Positions 31,800-44,413 of a stretch of 64,000 bases of DNA are shown piece after piece. The stretch covers positions 10,231,897 through 10,295,896 of the forward strand of contig CM060684.1 of the NCBI GenBank assembly GCA_030686995.1. Direction: 5' to 3'. The notes beneath the pieces were generated by a model. It made no database searches and had not been told where the DNA came from. It was given only the letters and a program-made list of their open reading frames with translations. The DNA comes from Artemisia argyi. Its lineage: Eukaryota; Streptophyta; Magnoliopsida; Asterales; Asteraceae. A program made the position numbers and the translations under genes. Positions within the stretch are counted from its first letter, which is position 1; every line of letters starts with the position of its first letter.

Positions 31800-33929
31800 A
31801 AAATGCCCTTAAGTTTAAAATTTTGTAATAACACTTAAATGATACCAAGAAAACCCTATAAATTTGGAACTTTACAACATATGATCACAATAGATTAAGT
31901 GTAAATAAAATTCGTTATTTTTGTAAAAGTAAAATAATTTAATTTCATATAATTTAATTATGTCGATTTATTATATATTATATATTAAATATATGTATTT
32001 AAATTAAGAAATAAATCCCAAATACATTAGGAAACTTGTATAATATTTAAATTTGACATTATCCCATAAGATTGCAGCTCAAGATAAGTATTTTACTCTT
32101 ATATATACATATATACACGTTTTATTTTATTTAGAAATTTTAAACCGACTTTTAAATCAAATTCAAAACCCTAAAAGCCCTCACACTCGACACAAAATTT
32201 CTGGTGGCTCCAAATTATTTTTCCTGGTCGAGTTATAAGCCATAGGAGTTGGAAAAATTCGTGGTTGAGGCTGTGGTAGCTTGGGTCGATCGTTTGGATT
32301 TGTTTTGGCTTGATATAATCAAACCAAGAGGTAGAAATTCATTCTGCTTATTCTCATGTTCAAATCTCTTTCTGGTATTTTTTTTATTATTCTTTACATC
32401 TCATATGATCTGTTAAAATCGATCCATGCATCCTTGATTGATCATACGAATTTAAATAAAACTAAAAACCCTAATCGACCTAAAAACCCAAATTGATAAG
32501 AATGATTTTTGTATACTTCGAATCTATTTTATTCTGGTCCTATATATGTTATATAACACTAGAAAAATAGTTTTTTATAATTTTCGAAACCTGGAAACTT
32601 ATTTTAGATTTTATTTGTAATCGGATGTAAATAAGAAAAAGAAAATAAAATAAAAAGGAAATTGTATGAACTAGGTTAGGGTTTATGATAATTTCTAGTG
32701 TCATTAATGATGTTTAAGGTTGTTTTAATGACGGAGTAATGATTGGGAAAATTAGGGTTAGGGTTTAATGGTTTTAGTTTGTAGCCGAATGGATTTTTAA
32801 AATGTATAGGGTATGTTTTGTAGTTATATAAACTTAAGGATTATTTTTTAAAGTGTATTGGACCAAGGGTGAAGTGTATAAAATATAACATGAGGGTGTC
32901 ATGTGTAAATTTTGCAACTAAAAGGTTTAAATGGTAATTTTTGTAATTATATAATCTGATTTGTAATTAATTAAAATTAAGGGGATGAACTTGTAAATTA
33001 TAGAAGTTAAGGGTTGTTTAGTATAAATCTGATATTAAAGGGTTGTTATGTATAAATTTGGATAATTAAAGGCTAATGTGTAAATATGAAAACTATAAGG
33101 ATTAAATTATAATTTAATTAGGTAAAAGGTTTAATTTGTAAAATTATTAAAACTAAAGGGTTGGAATTGTAAATATGGAAAACTTATGGATTATTTGTAT
33201 AAAATGTGGAAAATGTAATATTTACACTTTTGACCTTAACTTTGGAATAATTACATATTAAACCCTAAACTTTTGAAAGATGACATGTTTTACTTTAAAC
33301 TATAATTAATTGTCATAATGAAACCCTAATTCCATAATAATGATTTATTTAAGGACTTAATTTAATGTTGTGAAATCTTTCTAATTATGGAAAGTTACTA
33401 ATTCTAGAAACCTACTAAATAAGAAAAGTTACTAAAAATGGGAAGTTGATTAAAAGGAGCCATCTGATTTAAGATAAAGTTATTAATAATAAAATGATTC
33501 TAATTCAGGTAGATATATTGAAGAAGTGAACTCTTCCCATTCTGTGATTCTTTCTTTTGATCTCATTGCTTTGCTAAGGTACGGATATTCTGACCTTACT
33601 TTTAAGGTTTCCTTTGTGATTTCAACCTTTGCTATGAACCTTCTGTTATGAACCTTTGACATGAAAACTTTGTTATCTGAACCTTTTGATAAGACAATTA
33701 TGCTTGAACCCTTGTTATGAACCTTAAGTTACCTGAGCTTCACTAGGCATGGGGGTTCCATGTCCGTGTCAGGGATGCACCTCTGACATGACTCTAGGGC
33801 AGTAGAGTGATGTTTTGCCACGTCCCTTTGATTGGTCTGCATGTGAATGGATAGGGGCGTATGGATGCATCCTAGATCTGTTTCTGTTTCTAATATGATA
33901 TGATATGATTTGTCTGGTGAATGTGGCTG
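31800..33929. other. Intron 3 DNA, left part
   Basis: AT-rich, no recognised gene. Telomere-like TTAGGGTTTA phrases occur near 32755. Repeats of AAGGGTTG.TA.GTATAAAT type occur at 32810-33180. Confidence 0.5.
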
Positions 33930-34225
33930 TGTTAGCCTCGCTTTTTTATAAAGATAACGTCACATACGTGAATCGGACAAGATATGTAGTAGGTCACACC
34001 CATAGGGACTACTTATGTACATTAGGAAAACATGTAGTGTGATAAGCCTATAAATACCCCTCATGACTCTCCATGAGGGGTGTAGGAAATCATTGTGTAA
34101 GCTTCATTTATTTCAATCTAATAAACACATCTTTTCTTCACATTTCTCTCTCTACGTTCTCTCTCTAGAATAATCATGTATTTCGATCAACCTCGACCTC
34201 CGAAATGTGTTTCTTGGTTATAGCA
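33930..34225 (+). repeat. 5' LTR
   Basis: Starts TGTTAGCCTCGC and ends GGTTATAGCA. The TATA box CTATAAATAC is near 34048-34057. It is followed by AG and the primer-binding site. Confidence 0.85.
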
Positions 34226-34227
34226 AG

Positions 34228-34240
34228 TGGCATCAGAGCA
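34228..34240 (+). promoter_or_regulatory. Primer-binding site (tRNA-Met type)
   Basis: TGGCATCAGAGCA differs by one base from the usual TGGTATCAGAGC and lies two bases after the LTR. Confidence 0.8.
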
Positions 34241-34279
34241 AACCAGGGGCGAATCGTGGTGTTTTTGGGTGAAAATCTC

Positions 34280-34870
34280 GTGTTTTTGGGTTGAAGTTAC
34301 GTATTTTATCGAGTAAGGAAGGGGTTTATCGAGTAAGGGAAGCGAATTTTTAGGGTTATCGAGTAAGAATGAGGACTATTGAGTAAATGTATCGAGTTAG
34401 AAGTTATGTTTATCGAGTAAGCTTAGGTTTTATCGAGCAAGACCTTATGATTATCAAGTAAGCACTGAACTTATCAAGTAAGGCCTGTTTTATCGAGTAA
34501 GTTCATTTTTTGGCGAGTTAGCCATTTACCTTATCGTTTATCGAGTAAGGTTTTCTTGCTTCCATCGAGTAAGGGAATACTATACCTCGTTGAAAACTTG
34601 TTACCGAGTAAGGAGAGTTCATCGAGTAAGGGATTTCAGTAAGCTTTCGAGTTACAAAATCTATCGATTAAGTTATTATCGAGTAAGGAATTCAGGGTTT
34701 CGAGTAAGTAAGGTTTTGAGTAAGGTTACATTTATCGTGTAAGGAAAGATTTATCGAGTAACCTTTATAAAGTAACCTTTGTTTCAAGTAAGGCTTGTAT
34801 CGAATAAGGATTACTTGTATCGAGCAAGGGTTTCGAGGAACATTATCGAGGAATGAAATTCTTTAGAGTT
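34280..34870 (+). repeat. Array of TATCGAGTAAG motifs in the LTR-element leader
   Basis: More than 20 copies or variants of TTATCGAGTAAGG occur with irregular spacing just after the primer-binding site. No ORF is present. Confidence 0.8.
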
Positions 34871-36199
34871 TCTAAATGTTTCATTGAAAACCTAACATAC
34901 AAACCCTAGTTTTTCAAACCCTAAACACACCAAAACCCACACTACGTATAGCTTAAAAGATCCTGATCAAGAATCACAATCAAATGACAATGGCTAGTAT
35001 CGGATTTTTGTGACTATGGGGATAATGCTTTATCACTTATCTGGGTTTAAAGTTCATTTCAAGGGCATGTGTACTTATTTATCTCAAAGTCTAGGTGTGG
35101 ATGGATGTATGACTTTCGAAGATACTTGTTTGTGCATTCATTGGTAATGATAGTGATTAAGACTTGGTTTATCTAGTTATACCCGATGTAAGGAGTTACA
35201 TTGTAGTACTCACGGGTTATAGCTATCACTTTAAGGAGTTACATTGTAGTACTCAGTGTCACACGAAGTTGTGGATAGTCCAAGAGGCGGATTTCATATA
35301 CTGTTTGTTGGTTTGGGTATATGGCTCTACCTATGCTTTAAGGAGTCACGTTGTAGTGCTCAGTATAGGTTCTTAGTCATACCATCGTACAAGATTAAGT
35401 CACATATCTAAGGGATGTTTACTTCATTTTCAGATTGGTTATATTCGGTTGTTTCTCTAGTCATTGGTCATTTACTAGCTGGTTGAAATTTGAAGAGGTC
35501 GCTTGTAGGTTGAAGGGAAGAGATGAGATTTCTAGAAAAAGAGAGTCATATCTTAGCGACATATACTCACAGAATATGCTTCAAAGAGCTGTTATGGCTT
35601 CTAAATTGCATCAAGTACAAGGTGATTATACGGCATGTACACAACATTATGATGATTCCGATAACTCGCAACCATCAGGAGGGAGAAGAACATGCCAAAA
35701 GAAGTAGTGTTTCGTCTTCAGTGATTGGATTGACTGTGAGAATTGTGCTTAACATCGTGAATGGAGAAGTAGTGTGTGTACATCAGGGATTATTACCAAC
35801 TTGGATGCAATGTTATGTAAGTTATATTGTTATGTTGCTCCCCGAACGACAACCATGTTTCTACACTTTTGAATCTACTTTATCAGCTGCGTGATGAAAA
35901 GAGAGTTGTCGGTTCATGAGGGAGCAGGAAAAAGAAATAAAGGCTCACTAGTTAGGAGGGAGTAATAACCTAATTAGACCGTTACAGTTGAAGTTCAGAG
36001 CTACAAAGATCTGTGCCGTCAGTGCCAAAGATCAAATGCCGAGATCGTCGGAAGAGAAGAACTTCAAGTCTGCCTTAGTATATAGACTACAGAGACTCTG
36101 CGCTTCAACAACGTCAACATAGTTTATTATCATTGTAATCTATTTTGTTTATAGGTCTCATTGTAACCATTCACATGTGACGATATTTTGGAGGGAGAT

Positions 36200-36493
36200 T
36201 GTTAGCATCGCTTTTTTATAAAGATAACGTTACATACATGAATCAGACTAGATATGTAGTAAGTCGCACCCATAGGGACTACTTATTTACATTAGGCAAA
36301 CATGTAGTGTGATGAGCCTATAAATACCTCTCATGACTCTCCATGAGGGGTGTGGGAAATCATTGTGTAAGCTTCATTTATTTCAATCTAATAAACACAT
36401 ATTTTCTTCACATTTCTCTCTCTACTTTCTCTCTAGAATAATCATGTATTTCAATCAACCTCGACCTCTGGAATGTGTTTCTTGGTTATAATA
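36200..36493 (+). repeat. 3' LTR
   Basis: Starts TGTTAGCATCGC and is collinear with the 5' LTR through CTTGGTTATA. It ends ATA in place of GCA. About 19 substitutions and one 2-bp gap separate the two LTRs by my count. Confidence 0.85.
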
Positions 36494-36988
36494 GGTTGTG
36501 TGTGCAATACACATCCTTCACAATTCTGGGAGCTAGCTACTCCACTTATGTGATTATAATATGATTATGATATGTTCTGTCTGAGCTCATGGTATTATTT
36601 TGGTTCTGATTATGTTTGTACAGGTGACTGTATGAATTCCTTACCCAACCTATACACGACATTTACTAAATATTCGTTATGCCTAAATTATGTTTCCCAA
36701 AATATATCACTTGTACTTCAGCATTTATATTTTGTTTCATTCTGTTATATATCTGTTCACTGGGCTTTTAAAGCTCAGTCGCATTTCTTTTCACCGTGGC
36801 AGGTATTCAAGATAGCTTTTGGGATAGCATTCTGGGATTGAGAGTAGAGCTGAGTTGAAGATTTTGACCATAGTCCTTTAGAGTAAGTTTTTTTATGTAA
36901 GATTTCCGCTTTTGGTCTGTTATGTTTGTTCTGATGTAACACCATATTATTGTGACATCTTTACCCTTGTTAGGTTGGTGTGTTACAG
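36494..36988. other. Intron 3 DNA, right part
   Basis: No gene is recognised. The DNA is T-rich and ends at the TTACAG acceptor of exon 4. Confidence 0.4.
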
Positions 36989-37056
36989 ATGGCTTGGATT
37001 ATGAAGATGCACATCTTTCCTTTGATCCGGAGAAATCTCCGAAATTGGATGTTTAG
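36989..37056 (+). CDS. Small gene, exon 4
   Basis: After GTGTTACAG the frame continues the acidic segment, DGLDYEDAHLSFDPEKSPKL, and DV, then TAG. It joins exon 3 in phase. The distance (5.2 kb) is the main doubt. Confidence 0.45.
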
Positions 37057-37843
37057 GTTTTAAGAACGTGTAATTTTTGTATTATGTACTTTCTCATTTT
37101 CATTTAACATGTTGATGAAAATGTGTGACTCTCCGAGATGTGGCATGTCATAGCCATGATGCGCTAGCCAAGTGTGTGTCTGATAAAGTTGCACGCGACT
37201 CCAGCCCCTCCAGCCGTGAGACACGTAACACGGAAACTAACCCCTTGAAAGTTGAAATACACACAATTAAAGATCATTGACCATACGTTATAAAAAGATG
37301 TTAAATCAATAAAGGGAGACTTACATGTATATCCATGTAAAACTTTGTTATTACATCAAAGTACTTGTAAGTTTTATAATTACTTCAATATCCTTTCAAA
37401 ACTTCAAAATACACAAATTTATCCAAAACAATATTTATATCATATTTAAATACACTTAATATTAAAAGTTATAATGTAAAATAAATGATATGTCATATTA
37501 TTAAAGGTCTTTATTGGAAATTATATTTGCAATTAGAAAACATATAATCTTTGAAAATGATAAAAATATTAAATTCATGATGGTGGTGAGATGAACCATT
37601 CATTTTTGGCAATATACTAGAGAAGAAATTGAAAACCAGTTCTCATGTACATGTGACGTCAAGTGTTGTGGTTGATGGTAAGATACAAGTGGTTAAAAAA
37701 AAGGTGTGAGCTGTGAAGTAAGAAAGTAATAACAAATCGTAATTTGGTTAAAACAGATCATTTCTTTTACTGATGAGCTCCTACACAATTTTTTTCAATA
37801 TATTGGCACAAGGGTAAAAAGGTAAAATGACATATCATATTAT

Positions 37844-40799
37844 GTGAGGTGAGTTATTTTAAAGACCACGTTTTTGTTGCATACTGAGGGACAAATCCCC
37901 ACCATTCATCTAATTCCATGTTTTTTTCTTTTCCTTTTTTCTTTGTCTTTTTCATTATTCACTTTCTTTATTTCTATTTTTTTTCTTTTTTTTTTCCTTT
38001 TTTCCAATTAACCTTTTTCATTCCTTTCTTTTTTTTTTTTTTTTTTTTTTTTTTTCCATTTTTTCTAATTCACGTTTTTTTAATCAAGTTTATTTTTTTA
38101 AATAAATTCACGATTTTTTTTTCACTTTACTACGTTTTCGTTCGTTTTTATCTGTTTTCACATGTTTATATACGTTTTTGTCCGTTTTCATACGCTTTTG
38201 TCTGTTTTCGTCCGTTTTTATACGTTTTCGTCCGTTTTTTTTACGTTTTCGTCTGTTTTCAGACGTTTTCGTCCGTTTTAATACGTTTTCGTCCATTTTC
38301 ATACGTTTATATACGTTTTTGTTTGTTGTTATACGATTTTGACCGTTTATATACGTTTCCGTTCGTTTTTATACGTTTTCATACATTTTCATCTGTTTCT
38401 TTACGTTTTCGTCCGTTTTTTATGTTTTCGTCTGTCTTCAAACGTTTTTTATACGTTTTCATCCGTTTTCATCCATTTTTATAGGTTTTTGTTCATTTTT
38501 TGTCCGTTTTCATACGTTTATATACGTTTTTTTTCCGTTTTCATACGTTTTCGTCCATTTTTATACGATTTTGTCCATTTTTATACGTTTCCATCCATTT
38601 TTATACGTTATTGTCCATTTTCATATGTTTTCGACCGTTTTCATACGTTTTCATCCGTTTTCTTACGTTTTCTTCCATTTTTAGACGTTTTCGTCCATTT
38701 TTATACATCTTTGTCTGTTTTCAAACGTTTTCGTACATATTCATCCCTTTTCTTACGTTTTTGTCCATTTTTATACGTTTTCGTCCATTTTAAAATGTTT
38801 TCGGCCATTTTCAAAAGTTTTCATACGCTTCTGAATATCAAAAATATTATTCTTTGATACTCAAAATATCACAAGTGATATTCTGAATATCACAAGTAAT
38901 TTTCAACTAATGTTTTGTAACATGAAAATCACTTGTGATATTCAGAATATGACAAGTGATATTCAGGAAATCACAAGTGACATTCTAAATATCACAAGTG
39001 ATATTCCAAATATTACAAGTGATTATCAACTAATGCTTTGTAACATGAAAATCACAAGTGATATTCTAAATATCACAAGTGATTTTCAACTAACGTTTTG
39101 TAACATGAATATCACTTGTAATTTTCTGAATATCACTTGTGATATTCAGATTATCACTTGTGATTTTCTTGTTACAAAACATTAGTTGAAAATCACTTGT
39201 GATATTCAGAATATCACAAGTAATATTCAGAAAATCACAAGTGATTTTCAGCTAATGTTTTGTAACATGAAAATCACAAGTGATATTCTTTATATCAAAA
39301 GTGATATTCAGAAAATTACAAGTGATATTCAGAATATCATAAGTGATTTTCACATTTTTTTAATTCACGTTTTTTTTCACTTTCTTAGGTTTTCATCTAT
39401 TTTTGTTCGTTTTCATATATTTTCGTTCGTTTTCATACGTTTCTGAATATCACAATTGATATTATTAATATCACAAGTGATATTTTAAATATCACAGAAA
39501 ATCACTTGTGATATTAAGAATATCAATTGTGATATTCAGAAACGTATGAAAACGGATGAAACCATAAGAAAATGAACGAATATGTATGAAAGCGTAAAAG
39601 CACGCCTGGAAAGGGACGAAAACGTATGAAAATTGATGAAAATGGACGAAAACGTATAAAAACTGCTTAAAAGTATGAAAACAGATGAAAATGTTTGAAA
39701 ACAGACAAAAATACATAAAAACGAACGAAAATGTTTATAAACTTATGAAAACGGACAAAAATGGATGAAAGCATATAAAAACGGATGAAAACGTCTTAAA
39801 ATGGACGAAAACGTATAAAAATAGATGAAAACGTCTGAAAATAGACGATAATGTAAAAAAACAGATGAAATAGTTTGAAAACGGATAAAAACGTCTGAAA
39901 ACGTATAAATACTACCGAAAACATATGAAAATGGACGAAAACGTTTGAAAACAGACAATAATGTACAAAAGCGGACAAAAATAGACAAAAACGTCTGAGT
40001 ATCATAGAATATCACTTGTGATATTCAAAAACGTATGAAAACGTCTAAAAATAGCCAAAAAAATTTAAAAACAGATGAAAACGTAAGAAAACAGACGAAT
40101 ATGTAGGAAAAAGGACGAAACGTCTAAAAATGGAAGAAAACGTATAAAAAAATGGACAAAACCGTGTAAAAACGGATGAAAACGTATATAAACATATGAA
40201 AATGGACAAAAACAGACGAAAACATCTGAAAACGGACGAAAACGTCTAAAAACGGACGAAAACATATAAAAACGGATGAAAACGTATGAAAATTGACAAA
40301 AACGTCTGAAAACATATAAAAACTGCCGAAAACGGATAAAAATGTCTGAAAACAGACGAAAACGTAAAAAAACAAGCGAAAACGTAAAAAACGGACGAAA
40401 ACGTATGAAAACGGACAAAAACGTCTGAAAACGGACAAAAACGTCTGAAAACGTATAACATGTGAAAACTGACAAAAACGGACGAAAACGTAATAAACTG
40501 AAAAAAGAAATCATGATTTTATTTAAAAAATAAAAGCTTGATTTAAAAAAAAGCAAAAAAAAAAAACGTGAATTAGAAAAAAAAAAGGAAAAAATTACAA
40601 AAAAAAAAGGAAAAAAATAACGTTAATTGGAAAAAAAAAGGAAAAAAAAACGAAAGAAAGAAAGTGAATAATAAAAAAGATAAAAAAAAAAGAAAAAAAA
40701 AACATGGACTTAAGTTTACATATTTAATATTAGGTTAATTCACACCATTAGATCAAACTAAATGGATTGTGGGGATTTGTCCCTAAATGAACTTTTCTC
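37844..40799. mobile_element. Fold-back transposon FB2 (2.96 kb)
   Basis: Same family as FB1. The left end is GTGAGGTGAGTTATTTTAAA, with TGAGGGACAAATCCCCACC inside. The right end holds GGGGATTTGTCCCT and ends GAACTTTTCTC. The 8-bp duplication CATATTAT is at 37836-37843 and 40800-40807. The interior has a T-rich tract, a plus arm (38130-38830), ATATCACAAGTGATATTC cores (38845-39540), an inverted arm (39540-40490) and an A-rich tract. There is no transposase. Confidence 0.85.
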
Positions 40800-42949
40800 C
40801 ATATTATATTTATATAGTAGCTTTTGATATAAAACGTATTTAAATATGATAAAAATATGTTTTTTTTTGGTAAAAGGTCAACGACCCGGTAAATATATTA
40901 CTCCAAAAAATATTTAAGTACAACGGATATGAGTGAATTCCATTTCTCAGCCCATTACATAGGCGAAAAGCTTACATAACAAGATACTTCCTATTTTCTA
41001 GATAAGAAAACAAAACCACTACCACATAATATTGAAAGACTCGGACAAACATATAAACTACTTCCTACGACCTTGGAGATAAAAGCCATAGATGGCATTA
41101 AGAGCATCCAATTCCCCTGGAAGATCGTAAATTTGCTTCGAGTAATCATCATAGTCATCAAGCTCATCTTCACGTTCATGACCTCCACCAAAAAGGTTTG
41201 CTGATTCGTCGAACGTGTTAAGAACCTCCTCCTCTTCACTATCAGAAACCACAACTTCACCCACCTTGGAAAATGGGTTAGCCCTCTTAGTGACAGAGGC
41301 GGACGGAATAGGATGACCTTCATCATCCACAAGAGTAGCTTTCCCATCGATAAGTAGCTTTTCAAGCTTACTAATTTTATCAACTATAGGAGTATAACCA
41401 ACTTCCTTAGTTCCCATTGAATCACTCACAAGCGGTTCTTGTGATGTAGTACCAGTCTTAACCGACTCATCCTCATTAACATCCATTGTACGGCCAGCAT
41501 CCACATCCTTGTTGGTGTCATAAGTAGGAATACCAAAAGTATCCGTATCATCCATATTAAGAGCATCAAATTGGTTAGATGTAGAAATCTTAGTACCACT
41601 AGAACTAGCCACATCAGAAGTTTTCTTGTTAGTGCCACCAGCTTTCTTAGGTTCAGGAGGAGTCTTTTTGGGTTGATACTGAAACTGCTTACCCACAACA
41701 GGTTTAGTAAACCCCCTTGACCCGGAATTGTAGGACCTCCTTGCTTTCCTTTCTTCTTGTGATTGACAGTCTTGAAACTATCATTAACAGGCTTAGTAGG
41801 CTGAACAGGAGGTATAACAACTGTAGGACAATCAGTCAGAGTATGACCAAATATCTTACACTTGTCACAACGGGGTGGTTGCCACTCGTATTCAACCCGT
41901 ATCTTCTCAATAGTCTAACCCGTACCATCAAGTAATGGTATCTCAACAGTGAGGCTGTCTCGAAGCACCTCATCCGATCTCACTTCTATCATGCATCTTG
42001 CAAAACTACTACGGCCCCACGATTCCTTACACATTTGGCTTGTAAAAGCATCTAACCTTTTGGGCGTGCCAATCAGTGTGGCAAGAAGACTGAGGCCATC
42101 ATCAGAAAACATTGCAAGGGGAACATCATGGAATTTAACCCACACCGGGATGTTAGTCAAATCCTCTTTAAGTAGATTAGTGTTCAAAGTCCATGATCAA
42201 CCAAGGACCGTTTTCAAGCACATCATCAACACCTTTCTTCGAATTGAACTTAAAGAAGAAGAATCCCTTTGCATTCATCATAACCTTTTGCACACCAAAC
42301 TTAGCCCATGCATTGCGTACATAGTAATCAACAACAGAAAAAGCAAGGCGTTGGCCAAGGAAATAACCGTAGAGAGTATTCTCAAACCTCGTGTTTACCT
42401 CTTCTACTACTTTCAATGGAACGGATAGGTCAACATCATCATTCTTTTTGCTATATTCCAACCTCCAAAAATTAGAAACATGTTTATGAGGTTCATTAGA
42501 AGTAGCAACCGCGTAAGAAACCGACTTCACTCCACTAGTAGTATCATCCTTAGAAGCATTAGGACTCGAATTAGAATTATGCCCATTACCACTTGAAGAG
42601 GAAGCCTTATTAGCAACAATCTCCCGTTGAATATTAGTCATGGCTTCATCAAAATTCTTATGCGCATTAGATAGCAAGTGCTTCACATCAGCACTTGTAA
42701 CCGGCTCCAAATCGTCACCATGTGATGTATCATTCATAAGTGGAATCGGCTCCACTTTCTGAGTGTCATTCATAGAGCAATCAGGAGCATCATCCATATT
42801 CAAACTAACACTACTAGGGTTCATCATTGAGGGTGTACTCAACTCACCAAAACTAGTAGTGGCCGATTGAATATTACCAAGTGAAACCGGCTCCACCAGG
42901 TCATGTTTGCTCCCAACCAAGTTAGTTTCAATCATACCAGAGTCAGGAC

Positions 42950-44413
42950 TGTTAATACAAATATCGCCTAAAAACGTTATTTATATTTTACGATCTTTGC
43001 TAAGTTTTGTTAATAACAAAGTATGAACTTTAGCTAAAAGTAAATTATCACTTTGAGTGTTTAAGTCTTGTTTAACTAATGTTTACATTTTCTTTTAAAC
43101 TAAACATTGGTTTTATTTCTTAAATTAGAAATAGTCACATCACATTTATGGCAAGTTTTGTCATTATGTATTTATGGCAAGTTATGTGTTTGACTTGCTT
43201 TCATGTTGCTTGCAAGTATCATGTTTGACTTACTTTAAGTGATGTGACATTGTTTGGTTGCTAGAAGTTAGAGACAAGACATTGTTTGGTTTGGGAACTT
43301 ATTGCAAAAACCTACTGCAGACCCGGCGGTACCCTGGGGGTACACGGGCGGAACCCATCTAAGGGTTCCGCCTGATCCGCCGAGTATGCAGAATGTTGTA
43401 CTATAAATACCAAGCCATAACTTGATTTTTGACTAACCCTTTAGGACTCATTCTCACATATTCTCTCAACTAACTCAGTAACCCTTGACTTGTGTGATTC
43501 TCTTATGTAGCAAGGAACTCCACAAGATCATTCAAGAAGTTGCAAGCTTCAACTCTAAAGTTGCAAGTCTTGGTAGCTTGGTCATGTATAAGCTTTGGTA
43601 GTTTATACTTCATGTGTGTCATGTATGTGGAAGTTATTGGTTAGTATTTTAGGCCTCAAAATACGTAGTGTGTTGGGAGTTGTTGTACCCTAGTAAAAGA
43701 ACTAACGGGAGTGGTTGTACCCTTGGTAAAGAACTCGACATCTAGCTTTGTGTCGGTAAAAGTGTAAGCGACGTACGGGAGTGGTTGAACCCATGTAAAA
43801 GAACTCGACATCTAGCTTAGTGTCGGTAAAAGTGTAAGCGACGAATGGGAGTAGTTGTACCCTTGTAAAAGAACTCGACATCTAGCTTAGTGTCGGTAAA
43901 AGTGTAAGCGACGTTGTAAAGGTTTTCTCCGCCGGTGAAAGGAGCTTGTTGATAAGTGCTTATAACTCTCGAGTTGGAAACTCGGGGCGTGGATGTAGGG
44001 CAAGGAAAAAGAGTCCTTGTAGCCGAACCACGATAAACAATCGTGTTGTGGTTTGATCGTTTCTTTCTTTATCTTTGCTTATTACATGTTGTCTTTTAGT
44101 TATAATTGCTAACCACATATAAAGCTTTCCAAAAGAATTAAAACAAGTAAAGTTGTATTTATATCTTGAAACAAATGTAAAGCTTTTCAAAGAACTAAAA
44201 CAAGCAAAGTTAGGATCATCACAAGTAAAGCTTTTCAAATCATGAAACAAGTAAAGTTAGAATTGTTATTCACATGAAAAGCTTTTCAAATAATCAAACA
44301 TATAAAGTTGTGTTTATATCTTTAAGCAAATGTCAAGTTTCTAAAAGGATATTTAAGCTAAGTAAGAATCGAAAAAGCGGTAAACTATTCAACCCCCCTT
44401 CTAGTTTTCCAGA
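42950..44413 (+). mobile_element. Solo LTR inside LINE ORF1 (1.46 kb)
   Basis: AGGAC is duplicated at 42945-42949 and 44414-44418. The insert begins TGTTAATAC and ends TTTTCCAGA. It holds a TATA box (CTATAAATAC, 43401-43410) and ATTCAACCCCCCTTCTAG near its end, reminiscent of large copia LTRs. No gag, pol or primer-binding site is present, as expected after LTR-LTR recombination. The terminal dinucleotide is GA where CA is expected, so the right edge could be off by a few bases. Confidence 0.7.
43705..43914 (+). repeat. Three 70-bp tandem repeats in the solo LTR
   Basis: The unit contains GGGAGTGGTTGTACCC, AAAGAACTCGACATCTAGCT and GTGTCGGTAAAAGTGTAAGC. Copies start at about 43705, 43775 and 43845. 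They lie 300 bp downstream of the TATA box, in the transcribed part. Confidence 0.85.

Larger units (their letters stand above)
33930..36493 (+). mobile_element. Non-autonomous LTR retrotransposon (2.56 kb)
   Basis: Two direct LTRs (296 and 294 bp, by eye about 93% identical) bracket roughly 2 kb without gag or pol. A primer-binding site follows the 5' LTR, and a polypurine tract precedes the 3' LTR (TTTTGGAGGGAGAT). Target flanks GGCTG and GGTTG differ by one base. It lies inside the long last intron of the small gene in the same orientation. The internal part has a TATCGAGTAAG motif array and three copies of AGGAGTTACATTGTAGTACT-like sequence (35190-35370). It is a LARD-like or TRIM-like element mobilised in trans. 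Confidence 0.85.
31284..37056 (+). other. Whole gene: predicted 118-residue protein, four exons
   Basis: Exons 31284-31351, 31442-31485, 31586-31762 and 36989-37056 join in frame (357 nt with stop). Donors are GTATGT, GTAAAG and GTATAA; acceptors are TTTGAG, TGCAG and TTACAG. The product starts MSSNSKRSRCASHISNDRQT, has a basic KKRRQGE patch, a Trp-rich helix (WDFKEWYEWW), a charged Glu/Asp stretch and ends DPEKSPKLDV. No known family is recognised. The basic patch could be a nuclear signal. The last intron is 5226 bp and contains an LTR retroelement. The model is prediction only. Confidence 0.5.

Noticed and set aside
35164..35894. Overlapping ORFs inside the LTR element as gag remnants
   Set aside because: No gag or pol motif is visible and the frames overlap without conserved blocks.
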